Source: an uncultured Collinsella sp. (lineage in GTDB: Bacteria > Actinomycetota > Coriobacteriia > Coriobacteriales > Coriobacteriaceae). Taken from it: a DNA stretch of 20,987 nucleotides. Numbering within the stretch: position 1 is the first letter of the stretch; the number at the start of each line of letters is the position of its first letter. The stretch is taken from positions 1 through 20,987 of the forward strand of contig CABRZC010000027.1 of the NCBI GenBank assembly GCA_902475375.1, read 5' to 3'. Below are positions 1 through 6,420 of this stretch, piece by piece. The translations under genes and the position numbers were made by a program. The notes under the pieces were generated by a model, which was not told the origin of the DNA, searched no databases, and saw only the letters and a program-made list of their open reading frames with translations.

Positions 1-26
1 GGCCCGTGGGTTATACCCTAAGAGCA

Positions 27-49
27 AACCACCCTTTTTAAGGGTGGTT
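27..49. terminator. Terminator-like hairpin at the left edge
   Basis: A perfect 10-bp inverted repeat, 27-36 (AACCACCCTT) with 40-49 (AAGGGTGGTT), has a 3-nt loop. The T-tract after it on the plus strand is poor (CTGATTTTGG). It may end transcription of a gene lying left of the window. No coding region is recognisable between the window start and this hairpin. Confidence 0.5.
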
Positions 50-72
50 CTGATTTTGGGGCATGGTTTTGG

Positions 73-302
73 ACCCTGTGGGCAAAAAATGCCAAATATG
101 AGTACTGCTGCAAAAGAGGTGTCATATTTTTCGGCCTGTTCCGAGCAAAAATGGGCTCAAAATCAATTTATCTAACCCCCTTTAAAGGGCGTTTGACGGC
201 TTTTAACCTCTTCGAATCGCTCAAAGTAGGCAATTTGCTCTCGATTTTGCTGCTACTAAATTGGTGACAGTACTCATATTTGCCACTTTTTGACCACAGG
301 GT
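73..302. repeat. 230-bp element with 35-bp imperfect terminal inverted repeats
   Basis: The arms 73-107 and 268-302 are inverted copies of each other with 3 mismatches in 35 positions. They begin ACCCTGTGG and reach GAGTACTG on the inner side. The interior holds no ORF of note but is itself rich in short inverted repeats, for example GAGC/GCTC at 142-157, CCCTTTAAAGGG at about 177-188, and AAGAGGT/ACCTCTT at about 114-120 and 206-212. No target-site duplication is visible at the ends. It could be a MITE-like non-autonomous element, or a structured non-coding RNA. Together with the flanking sequence it fills most of the gene-free stretch 1-394. Confidence 0.6.
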
Positions 303-394
303 ATCCGGAGGGGCCCTCGATAAGCATCTAACGCTACAATAACTACCACGTGGCTGGGTTTGCCGGCCGAATGTGCGATGTCGTGGGAGGGGAC

Positions 395-643
395 ATGGTC
401 GAGTTTACAAAGACGATTAAAGATCCGTTGGGACTACATGCCCGCCCGGTTGCATTGCTCTATGACATCATTGCCAAGCATCGTAGCGACGTGTCGGTCA
501 GCATCGGTGACCGTCATACCGACGGTCGCGACGTTATGGGCCTCATGGCTCTCTACGGCGAGTGCGGCGAGGACATCATCTTCCGCGTTTCGGGCGTGGA
601 TGAGGCTTCCTGCGTTACGTCGATTAGAAACCTCTCGCTTTAA
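395..643 (+). CDS. ptsH: HPr-family phosphocarrier protein
   Basis: An 82-residue protein, close to the usual 85-90 of HPr, the small cytosolic protein that passes phosphate from enzyme I to the sugar-specific IIA components of the phosphotransferase system. The phosphoryl-accepting histidine is His15 within GLHARP. The conserved helix-2 block reads GRDVMGLMAL. At the position of the regulatory Ser46 of Gram-positive HPr there is Asp46, a residue that resembles phosphoserine. The start was set at the ATG at 395 because GGGAGGGG lies just upstream and His then falls at residue 15; an in-frame ATG at 350 would add a 15-residue tail unlike HPr. The gene is a single unit followed by a strong terminator. 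Enzyme I is not in the window, so it may instead be an HPr-like regulatory protein. Confidence 0.85.
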   Translation: MVEFTKTIKDPLGLHARPVALLYDIIAKHRSDVSVSIGDRHTDGRDVMGLMALYGECGEDIIFRVSGVDEASCVTSIRNLSL

Positions 644-652
644 GCATGACGG

Positions 653-688
653 GGCGCGGCAAAGGACGGCTCTTTGCCGCGCCTTTTT
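653..688 (+). terminator. Rho-independent terminator of the HPr gene
   Basis: A perfect 12-bp GC-rich stem, 653-664 (GGCGCGGCAAAG) with 672-683, has a 7-nt loop and is followed by TTTTT at 684-688. It lies 10 nt after the HPr stop codon and separates that gene from the iron-transport genes. Confidence 0.9.
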
Positions 689-735
689 GTTTCGTATAGG
701 AAACTTTTTCGAAAACTGAATAGAGACCCTTTCCA

Positions 736-789
736 AAAAGTTAACCACGTGCTAGTTTACTAAAGCGAACATAGACGTGGTTAACTTTT
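736..789. promoter_or_regulatory. 15-bp perfect inverted repeat upstream of feoA
   Basis: Arms 736-750 (AAAAGTTAACCACGT) and 775-789 match exactly as inverted copies with a 24-nt spacer. The right arm ends 42 nt before the first feoA start codon, so it lies in the promoter or leader region of the iron operon. It could be a pair of operator half-sites, an RNA hairpin in the leader, or another dispersed repeat. It does not resemble a classical Fur box or DtxR/IdeR box. Confidence 0.5.
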
Positions 790-831
790 ATCGCGTCGAT
801 GTTGAGGACGAACTGACGTTAGGAGCCACTC

Positions 832-1074
832 ATGTCTTGCGGACCGCAGATGCCGGCCATGCCGCTTTCGATGGTAAAAGCGGGCGAAACCGTGCGCGTG
901 TCTCGTGTAAAGGGCAATGAGGACATGAAACACCACCTCAAGGACCTCGGCTTTGTCGAGGGCAACGAAATCCACGTGGTGAGCTCGAGTGGTGCCAATA
1001 TCATCGTCACGGTGCTGGGCGCACGCTTTGGCATCGATTCCAAGGTTGCCATGCACATCATGACCGTCGGTTAG
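832..1074 (+). CDS. feoA: FeoA-family protein, first copy
   Basis: An 80-residue FeoA-like SH3-fold protein. FeoA proteins are small cytosolic partners of the ferrous iron transporter FeoB. The typical features are an N-terminal segment with a conserved Gly (VKAGETVRV), the helix with HLKDLGFVEGNEI around residues 35-47, and a C-terminal beta strand ending in AMHIMTV. It begins with a short Cys/Met/Pro-rich leader (MSCGPQMPAMPL) not seen in the second copy. AGGAG about 10 nt upstream supports the start. It is the first gene of a feoA-feoA-feoB cluster; a second, divergent feoA follows after 39 nt. Two tandem feoA genes are a recognised arrangement in Gram-positive feo loci. Confidence 0.88.
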   Translation: MSCGPQMPAMPLSMVKAGETVRVSRVKGNEDMKHHLKDLGFVEGNEIHVVSSSGANIIVTVLGARFGIDSKVAMHIMTVG

Positions 1075-1113
1075 TCTGTAGCATTTCATAAAAACCGAAA
1101 GGGGGACAAGAGG

Positions 1114-1335
1114 ATGAAGACGTTGGGTGACGTTAAGGTGGGCGAGAGCTCCACCATCGTCAAGCTTCACGGTGAGGGTGCGCTTCGCCGCCACCTTATG
1201 GACCTGGGGCTCATCAAGGGCACTTCGTTCAAGGTCGTGAAGGTCGCACCGCTCGGTGATCCGGTCGAGATCAACGTGCGCGGCTACGAGCTTTCCATCC
1301 GCAAGGAGGAGGCGGCCGTCGTCGAGGTCCAGTAA
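1114..1335 (+). CDS. feoA: FeoA-family protein, second copy
   Basis: A 73-residue FeoA-like protein with the canonical pattern: LGDVKVGES at the N-terminus, the helix RRHLMDLGLIKG at about residues 25-36, then APLGDPVEINVRGYELSIRKEEA, which is the best-conserved FeoA block. It matches the family consensus better than the first copy, which lacks the GDP.E.....YELSIR block. It is preceded by a purine-rich ribosome site (GAAAGGGGGACAAGAGG). It lies 39 nt after the first feoA and 123 nt before feoB. The gap to feoB contains an inverted repeat. It probably modulates the FeoB GTPase or complex assembly. Confidence 0.92.
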   Translation: MKTLGDVKVGESSTIVKLHGEGALRRHLMDLGLIKGTSFKVVKVAPLGDPVEINVRGYELSIRKEEAAVVEVQ

Positions 1336-1354
1336 AGACTCGCGGTGTATATTT

Positions 1355-1390
1355 CTGCAGATAAAGTTAGTTATTTCTAACTTAATGCAG
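1355..1390. promoter_or_regulatory. Inverted repeat between feoA and feoB
   Basis: AAGTTAG (1364-1370) and CTAACTT (1377-1383) form a 7-bp stem around a 6-nt loop. It is extended after a 2-nt bulge by CTGCA (1355-1359) and TGCAG (1386-1390). It lies in the 123-nt gap before feoB. It could be an RNA hairpin that alters feoA:feoB expression, or an operator. The half-site spacing does not fit a DtxR/IdeR box. Confidence 0.4.
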
Positions 1391-1458
1391 CAGTTTTGAA
1401 GCACATTATCCAGCCCGTGCGGAGAAAGCAGCGCGGGCACACAAGGAAGAAGGATTGA

Positions 1459-3786
1459 ATGGCGGATTCTCAGATCCATGTCGCGCTGGCGGGTAACCCC
1501 AACTGCGGCAAGACCACGCTTTTCAACCTGATCACCGGCGCCAACGGCTACGTTGGCAACTGGCCCGGCGTCACGGTTGAGAAAAAGGAGGCCAAGCTCC
1601 TAAGCGACAAGAACGTTACCATCACGGACCTCCCCGGCATCTACTCGCTTTCCCCCTACAGCCCCGAGGAGCAGTGCTCGCGCGATTACCTCATGAGCGG
1701 CGAGCCCGATGTGGTCGTCCAGGTTGTCGACGCCACCAACCTCGAGCGCAACCTGTACCTGGCGCTTCAGGTCATCGAGACCGGCCTGCCCGTGGTCGTC
1801 GCCCTCAACATGGCCGATTTGGTCGAGAAGAACGGCGACAAGATCGACACGGACAAGCTTTCCAAGAAGCTCGGCTGCCCGGTCATGATGATTTCGGCTC
1901 TTAAGAACAAGGGCATCAAGGAGCTGTTCGAGCAGGTCAAGAAGTCCGCTGCTTCCAAGGGCCAGGTGCCGGAGCACAAGTTCGACTCCTCCATCGAGGA
2001 CGTTCTGGACCACATCGAGAATAACCTTCCGGCGAGCGTTCCCGCCAACAAGCGCCGCTATTACGCCGTTAAGCTGTTCGAGCGTGATGCAGACGCCTGC
2101 AAACTCATCAACCTCACCAAGGAGAAGGCCGCTCGCGTGGAGGAGCTGGTCGCCCAGTGCGAGCAGGACTGCGACGACGACGCCGAGTCCATCATCACCG
2201 GTGAGCGCTATGGCGTCATCGCGCACATCATCGATGAGTGCCTCACCAAGGCCCCGGCCAAGATGAGCACTTCCGAGAAGATCGATCGCGTGGTTACCAA
2301 CCGTATCCTGGGCCTGCCGATCTTTGTGGTCATCATGTTTTGCGTGTACTACATCGCCGTTTCTACCTTGGGCGGCACGGTGACCGACTTCACCAACGAC
2401 CAGCTCTTCGGCACCGACGGCTGGTATGTGCTCGGCCAGGGTCGCGACGCCTACGACGCAGCTGTCGAGGCTGCGGGCGACGACGCCGATTCGGTTGACC
2501 CGACGCAGTACGGCCCCTATGTCCCGGGTATCACCACCGTGGTGCACGACGCCCTTGTGGCGGGTGGCACCGAGGACGGTGGCCTGGTCGATTCGCTGGT
2601 CTGCGACGGTATCGTTGGCGGCCTGGGCGCCATTTTCGGCTTTGTGCCGCAGATGTTCCTGCTGTTCGTGATGCTGTCCTTCCTGGAGGACTGCGGCTAC
2701 ATGGCCCGCGTCGCCTTCATCATGGACCGCGTGTTCCGCCGCTTTGGCCTGTCCGGTAAGTCGTTCATCCCCATGCTCGTGTCCTCGGGCTGCGGCGTCC
2801 CCGGCGTCATGGCCACCAAGACCATCGAGAACGAGAAGGACCGCCGCATGACGGTCATGACCACCACGTTCATCCCCTGCGGCGCCAAGCTGCCGATCAT
2901 CGCCCTGCTCATGGGCTCCATCATTGGCGATTCTTCCACCACGGCTGCATGGATCAGCCCGCTCTTCTACTTCCTGGGCGTCTTTGCCGTCATCGCCTCG
3001 GGCCTCATGCTCAAGAAGACCAAGCTCTTCGCCGGTCGCCCGACGCCGTTCGTTATGGAGCTTCCCGCCTACCACTTCCCGGCGATCCGTTCCTGGGCGC
3101 TGCACGTGTGGGAGCGCTGCTGGGCCTTTATCAAGAAGGCCGGCACGGTCATCTTTGCGTCCACCGTCGTCGTTTGGTTCCTCTCCAACTTTGGTAGCTA
3201 TAACGGTTCCTTTGGCTTCCTGCCTGCGATGGACGGCATCCCCGAGGAGTTTATGGACTACTCCGTGCTTGCCATGCTGGGCAACCTGGTCGCTTGGATC
3301 TTCGCCCCGCTCGGCTTTAGCACCTGGCAGGCCACCGCGCTGACTGTCTCTGGCCTCGTCGCCAAGGAGAACGTCGTCGCCACCGCCGGCTCGCTGCTGT
3401 CCGTCGCCGACGCGGGCGAGACCGACCCGAGCCTGTGGACCGCGTTTGCCGGCATGTTCCCCACCATGGGCGCTTGCGTTGCCTTCGGCGCCTTCAACCT
3501 GCTGTGCGCTCCGTGCTTTGCTGCCATTGGCACCATCCGCAACCAGATGGATTCCGGCAAGTGGACTGCGATCGCCATCGGTTACGAGTGCGCCTTCGCT
3601 TGGGTGATCGGCCTGTTCATCAACCAGTTCTACAACTTGCTTGTTCTTGGACAGTTTGGTATCTGGACGATTGTGGCCATCGTGCTGCTGGTTGCGATGC
3701 TCTTCCAGATCTTCCGTCCCATGCCCAAGCATGCATGGACCGACGAGGACGAGACCAACACTGCTTCCGCCGCAGTTTCCGCTTAA
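1459..3786 (+). CDS. feoB: Ferrous iron transporter FeoB
   Basis: A 775-residue inner-membrane Fe(II) transporter with an N-terminal GTPase domain. G1 is GNPNCGKTT (12-20), the switch region is about NWPGVTVEKK (34-43), G3 is DLPG (57-60), G4 is NMAD (117-120) and G5 is SAL near 146. A helical spacer follows (about 165-275). The membrane part carries the duplicated Gate regions, with conserved cysteines in SSGCGVPGVMATKTIENEKD (442-461) and FIPCGAKLP (471-479), and a later APCFAAIGTIRNQ block. Between the first membrane helix and the next core segment there is an acidic loop insertion of about 36 residues (321-356) not usual in FeoB. The start has AAGGAAGAAGGATTGA upstream. It is the last gene before a strong terminator and is probably co-transcribed with both feoA genes. 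Confidence 0.97.
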   Translation: MADSQIHVALAGNPNCGKTTLFNLITGANGYVGNWPGVTVEKKEAKLLSDKNVTITDLPGIYSLSPYSPEEQCSRDYLMSGEPDVVVQVVDATNLERNLYLALQVIETGLPVVVALNMADLVEKNGDKIDTDKLSKKLGCPVMMISALKNKGIKELFEQVKKSAASKGQVPEHKFDSSIEDVLDHIENNLPASVPANKRRYYAVKLFERDADACKLINLTKEKAARVEELVAQCEQDCDDDAESIITGERYGVIAHIIDECLTKAPAKMSTSEKIDRVVTNRILGLPIFVVIMFCVYYIAVSTLGGTVTDFTNDQLFGTDGWYVLGQGRDAYDAAVEAAGDDADSVDPTQYGPYVPGITTVVHDALVAGGTEDGGLVDSLVCDGIVGGLGAIFGFVPQMFLLFVMLSFLEDCGYMARVAFIMDRVFRRFGLSGKSFIPMLVSSGCGVPGVMATKTIENEKDRRMTVMTTTFIPCGAKLPIIALLMGSIIGDSSTTAAWISPLFYFLGVFAVIASGLMLKKTKLFAGRPTPFVMELPAYHFPAIRSWALHVWERCWAFIKKAGTVIFASTVVVWFLSNFGSYNGSFGFLPAMDGIPEEFMDYSVLAMLGNLVAWIFAPLGFSTWQATALTVSGLVAKENVVATAGSLLSVADAGETDPSLWTAFAGMFPTMGACVAFGAFNLLCAPCFAAIGTIRNQMDSGKWTAIAIGYECAFAWVIGLFINQFYNLLVLGQFGIWTIVAIVLLVAMLFQIFRPMPKHAWTDEDETNTASAAVSA

Positions 3787-3815
3787 GTCCGAATAAGGAT
3801 TAACCCCTTTCCACG

Positions 3816-3848
3816 AGCCCGGGTGTCCCAGCGACACTCGGGCTTTTT
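3816..3848 (+). terminator. Rho-independent terminator after feoB
   Basis: A 12-bp stem, 3816-3827 (AGCCCGGGTGTC) with 3833-3844, has one G.U pair and a 5-nt loop, followed by a run of five T at 3844-3848. It lies about 30 nt after the feoB stop codon. Confidence 0.9.
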
Positions 3849-3880
3849 GGTGGGGGAGATGTGACGTTTCCGCAGATAAA

Positions 3881-3915
3881 ACCGACCAAAATAAACCTGT
3901 CCCTTTTTGGTAGGT
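3881..3915 (-). repeat. Hairpin repeat with conserved 13-nt GGGACAGG loop (copy 1)
   Basis: Read on the minus strand, the stem ACCTACCAAAA / TTTTGGTCGGT (11 bp, one G.U) encloses the loop AGGGACAGGTTTA (3892-3904). The loop is identical to that of the copy at 20935-20977, while the stem differs at two positions that keep pairing (one full compensation, one G.U). The flanking TTTTATCTG is also shared with that copy. It lies just after the feoB terminator. Confidence 0.8.
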
Positions 3916-3961
3916 GGAGAATGGGGTAAAGTAAGTGCTGGTTAACTAGGGGAGGCTTGCT

Positions 3962-4162
3962 ATGGCACCTATCGATATTGTTGTACTGGCTGTTATCGGT
4001 ATTGCGTTTGTCGCCGTGTGCGTGCGCATCTACCGAAAGGGAACCTGCGCCGACTGCGCTCAGGGCGGCGTTTGCACGGGGCATTGTTCCAGCAAAAAGA
4101 CGTGCGCTGCGCTTAAGGGCGTGGACAAAATCGCCGAAGACCTGGGCCGCGGTATTCATTAG
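3962..4162 (+). CDS. FeoB-associated Cys-rich membrane protein
   Basis: A 66-residue protein with one N-terminal membrane helix (residues about 4-22, IDIVVLAVIGIAFVAVCV), a basic stop (RIYRKG), and a Cys-rich cytosolic segment with CADC, CTGHC and TC patterns between about residues 29 and 48. This architecture and its place 3' of feoB match the FeoB-associated Cys-rich membrane protein family, whose exact role is unknown but is presumed to be iron handling. GGGGAGG lies about 7 nt before the ATG. The feoB terminator and a repeat lie between it and feoB, so it may have its own promoter or depend on readthrough. Confidence 0.85.
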   Translation: MAPIDIVVLAVIGIAFVAVCVRIYRKGTCADCAQGGVCTGHCSSKKTCAALKGVDKIAEDLGRGIH

Positions 4163-4195
4163 CCGACCGGCGTTTGGGTATGTTTGACTGCGGAT

Positions 4196-4236
4196 GCGGC
4201 AGTTGCTGATACGATAAGTACGTTAGCAACTGCCGC
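4196..4236. promoter_or_regulatory. 12-bp perfect inverted repeat upstream of the flavin reductase
   Basis: GCGGCAGTTGCT (4196-4207) and AGCAACTGCCGC (4225-4236) are exact inverted copies separated by 17 nt. The right arm ends 28 nt before the start codon of the reductase gene. No T-tract follows, so a terminator is unlikely. It is a candidate operator, perhaps for the GntR-type regulator encoded downstream, or a leader hairpin. Confidence 0.5.
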
Positions 4237-4264
4237 CGAGCGGCTTAAACGAAAGGAAGCCTGT

Positions 4265-6214
4265 ATGGAGTCATCCGCCTACCCGATGCTCTTTAGTCCG
4301 ATCAAGGTCGGTACGACCGAGGTCAAGAACCGCGTCTTTATGCCGCCGGTGTCCACGAACCTGGCCGATCATGGCTATGTGACCGACGACTTGGTCGACC
4401 ACTACCGCGCCCGCGCCAAGGGTGGTGTGGGCCTCATCATCACCGAGGTCGTGACGGTCGAGCCCACCTATACCTATCTGCCGGGCGACATGTGCTGCTA
4501 CGACGACACGTTCATCCCCGGCTGGGAAAAGCTCGCCGCCGCCGTGCATGAGTACGGCTGCAAGATTATGCCGCAGCTCTTCCACCCCGCCTACATGGCC
4601 TTCAACATTCCGGGCACGCCGCGCTTGATCGCTCCGTCCTTTGTGGGCCCGTCCTATGCCCGCGAGGCGCCGCGCCCCATCACGGTCGATGAGATTCACG
4701 AGCTCACGCATCAGTTTGGCGACGCTGCCGTGCGTATGCAGAAGGCCGGTGTCGATGGCGTCGAGGTCCACGCAGCGCACGCCCACGGCATGCTCGGTGG
4801 TTTTTTGACCCCGCTCTACAACAAGCGTACCGATGAGTACGGTGGCTCGCTCGACGCCCGCATGCGCTTCCTGCTCGAGGTCATCGCCGAGATTCGCGAG
4901 CGCTGCGGCAAGGACTTTATCATCGACGTCCGTATTTCGGGCGATGAGTACACCGATGGCGGCCTGACCCTCAACGACATGATCTACGTCTCACGTCGCC
5001 TGGAGAAGGCCGGCGTCGACATGATTCATGTGTCGGGCGGCACCACCATCAAGCGCGGCTCCGCGATTCCCGCCGCCGGTACCCAGCAGGCGTCGCACGC
5101 CGCCTGCTCGCGTGAGATTAAAAAACACGTCAACATTCCCGTCGCCACGGTCGGCCGCATCAACGAGGCCTGGATTGCCGAGGAGCTGATCGAGGACGGC
5201 GCTGCCGACATCTGCATGATGGGCCGCGCCAATCTGTGCGATGCCGAGTTCTGCAACAAGGCCGCTGCCGGCAACGCCGACGACATCCGCCCCTGCATCG
5301 GCTGCCTGCGCTGCCTGAACGGCATCATGTTCGGCAAGCGCATCTCCTGCACCGTCAACCCGGACGTGGAGCGCGACGAGGCTGGCTACGAGCCTGCCGC
5401 CGAGGCTAAGAACGTGCTCGTTGTGGGCGCTGGTCCTGCGGGTATGGAGGCTGCCTACATTGCCGCCAAGCGCGGACACAACGTGGTGCTCGTTGACAAG
5501 CAGGATGAGCCGGGTGGCGAGATGCGTATCGCGGCCGTGCCGCCGGCAAAGCAGGAACTCACCCGCGTGATCAAATATCAGTATCGCCGTCTTGCTGAGG
5601 CGGGCGTGAAGTGCGTATTTGGCACCGAGCTTACTGCCGAGGACATTCAGCGTGACTACGCGGGCTACGAGGTTGTCCTGGCTTATGGCGCCGAGCCCAT
5701 CGCTCCGGCCTTCATGCAGGGCTTTAAGCAGGTTATGACGGCCGACGACCTGCTGGGCGGCAAGGCTTTCCCGGGCAAGAAGATCGTCATCGTGGGCGGC
5801 GGCACCGTCGGTTGCGAGACGGCCGATTATCTGGCTCCGCTGGTCAACGACCTGTCGCCGGCCAACCGCGATGTTACCGTCATCGAGATGACCAAGACGC
5901 TTGCCGCCAACGAGGGCGGTGCCGGTCGCGCGGTGCTCATCACGCGCATGCTCTCCAAGGGTGTCCACGTGCTGACCGAGGCCAAGGTGACCGAGATTAC
6001 CGAGGACACTATCAGCTACGAGAAGGATAGCGAGGTCCACACCATCGCCGATGCCGATACGCTGGTGCTGGCGATGGGCTATCGTCCCAATACTAAGCTG
6101 GCCGACGACCTTGCCGCTGCTGGCGTTGCTGTCCACGTGCTGGGCGATGCCCAGAAGTGTGGCAACATCCGCGATGCCATCGGCGATGGCTACAAGGTTG
6201 CCTGCGAGCTCTAG
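4265..6214 (+). CDS. NADH:flavin oxidoreductase of the old yellow enzyme / 2,4-dienoyl-CoA reductase type
   Basis: A 649-residue cytosolic flavo-iron-sulfur reductase with the three-part design of FadH, enoate reductase and BaiCD/BaiH. The FMN-binding TIM barrel (about 1-340) contains HAAHAHGMLGGFLTPLYNKR followed by TDEYGGSL (about 169-195). A [4Fe-4S] motif CxxCxxC-x11-C uses Cys344, 347, 350 and 362. The FAD/NAD(P) region has GAGPAG at 388-393 and a second dinucleotide fold GGGTVG at 511-516. Such enzymes reduce activated C=C bonds in enoates, dienoyl-CoA, steroids or bile acid intermediates. The substrate here cannot be told from sequence, and no bai or beta-oxidation genes are near. The start at 4265 has AAAGGAAG upstream and begins the conserved domain; an upstream in-frame ATG at 4184 is less likely. 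A hairpin terminator and a GntR regulator gene follow. Confidence 0.9.
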   Translation: MESSAYPMLFSPIKVGTTEVKNRVFMPPVSTNLADHGYVTDDLVDHYRARAKGGVGLIITEVVTVEPTYTYLPGDMCCYDDTFIPGWEKLAAAVHEYGCKIMPQLFHPAYMAFNIPGTPRLIAPSFVGPSYAREAPRPITVDEIHELTHQFGDAAVRMQKAGVDGVEVHAAHAHGMLGGFLTPLYNKRTDEYGGSLDARMRFLLEVIAEIRERCGKDFIIDVRISGDEYTDGGLTLNDMIYVSRRLEKAGVDMIHVSGGTTIKRGSAIPAAGTQQASHAACSREIKKHVNIPVATVGRINEAWIAEELIEDGAADICMMGRANLCDAEFCNKAAAGNADDIRPCIGCLRCLNGIMFGKRISCTVNPDVERDEAGYEPAAEAKNVLVVGAGPAGMEAAYIAAKRGHNVVLVDKQDEPGGEMRIAAVPPAKQELTRVIKYQYRRLAEAGVKCVFGTELTAEDIQRDYAGYEVVLAYGAEPIAPAFMQGFKQVMTADDLLGGKAFPGKKIVIVGGGTVGCETADYLAPLVNDLSPANRDVTVIEMTKTLAANEGGAGRAVLITRMLSKGVHVLTEAKVTEITEDTISYEKDSEVHTIADADTLVLAMGYRPNTKLADDLAAAGVAVHVLGDAQKCGNIRDAIGDGYKVACEL

Positions 6215-6267
6215 TCAACCCCTTGGTGCATGAGGAGGGGCGTTTCCGCGCCATCCGATAGCAAAAC

Positions 6268-6302
6268 AGCGGTGGTGTCCTGGGTTTCGGGATGCCGCCG
6301 CT
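6268..6302 (+). terminator. Hairpin terminator after the flavin reductase
   Basis: A 13-bp stem allowing three G.U pairs, 6268-6280 (AGCGGTGGTGTCC) with 6290-6302, has a 9-nt loop. The following sequence (TGCTCTTG) is only weakly T-rich. It lies 54 nt after the reductase stop codon and probably ends that transcript. Confidence 0.6.
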
Positions 6303-6334
6303 TGCTCTTGTGATCCTGGCGACGCGAGCGTGCC

Positions 6335-6372
6335 CTATCTCACCGCAACTGAGGGGATGGGGGATGAGATAG
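6335..6372. promoter_or_regulatory. 8-bp inverted repeat upstream of the GntR-type regulator gene
   Basis: CTATCTCA (6335-6342) and TGAGATAG (6365-6372) are exact inverted copies with a 22-nt spacer. They lie about 50 nt before the regulator start codon. It may be an autoregulatory operator; GntR-family regulators often bind inverted repeats near their own genes, but the spacing is wide for a single dimer. Confidence 0.3.
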
Positions 6373-6420
6373 TATTACGTGGTGACATTCGACACACCGT
6401 GGGCTTCATCCGAGGGCTTT

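Noticed and set aside
73..302. Retron or group II intron RNA
   Set aside because: Despite inverted ends and internal hairpins, no reverse transcriptase gene lies nearby.
350..394. Upstream start for the HPr gene
   Set aside because: It would add 15 residues not found in HPr and displace the active-site His from position 15; the ATG at 395 has a better ribosome site.
1363..1384. Fur or DtxR/IdeR iron box in the feoA-feoB gap
   Set aside because: The half-sites TTAG/CTAA are 6 nt apart, which does not fit the DtxR consensus, and there is no Fur-like GATAAT pattern.
1600..3837. Very long minus-strand open frame opposite feoB
   Set aside because: It mirrors the feoB codons, has low-complexity His/Gly/Asp/Arg-rich translation and no family motif. 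This is a typical antisense shadow in GC-rich DNA.
4991..6136. Minus-strand open frame opposite the flavin reductase
   Set aside because: No recognisable domain; it lies wholly within a well-supported plus-strand gene.
6379..6420. GTG start for the GntR-type regulator
   Set aside because: No good ribosome site; the ATG at 6421 is preceded by GAGGG and gives a normal N-terminus.
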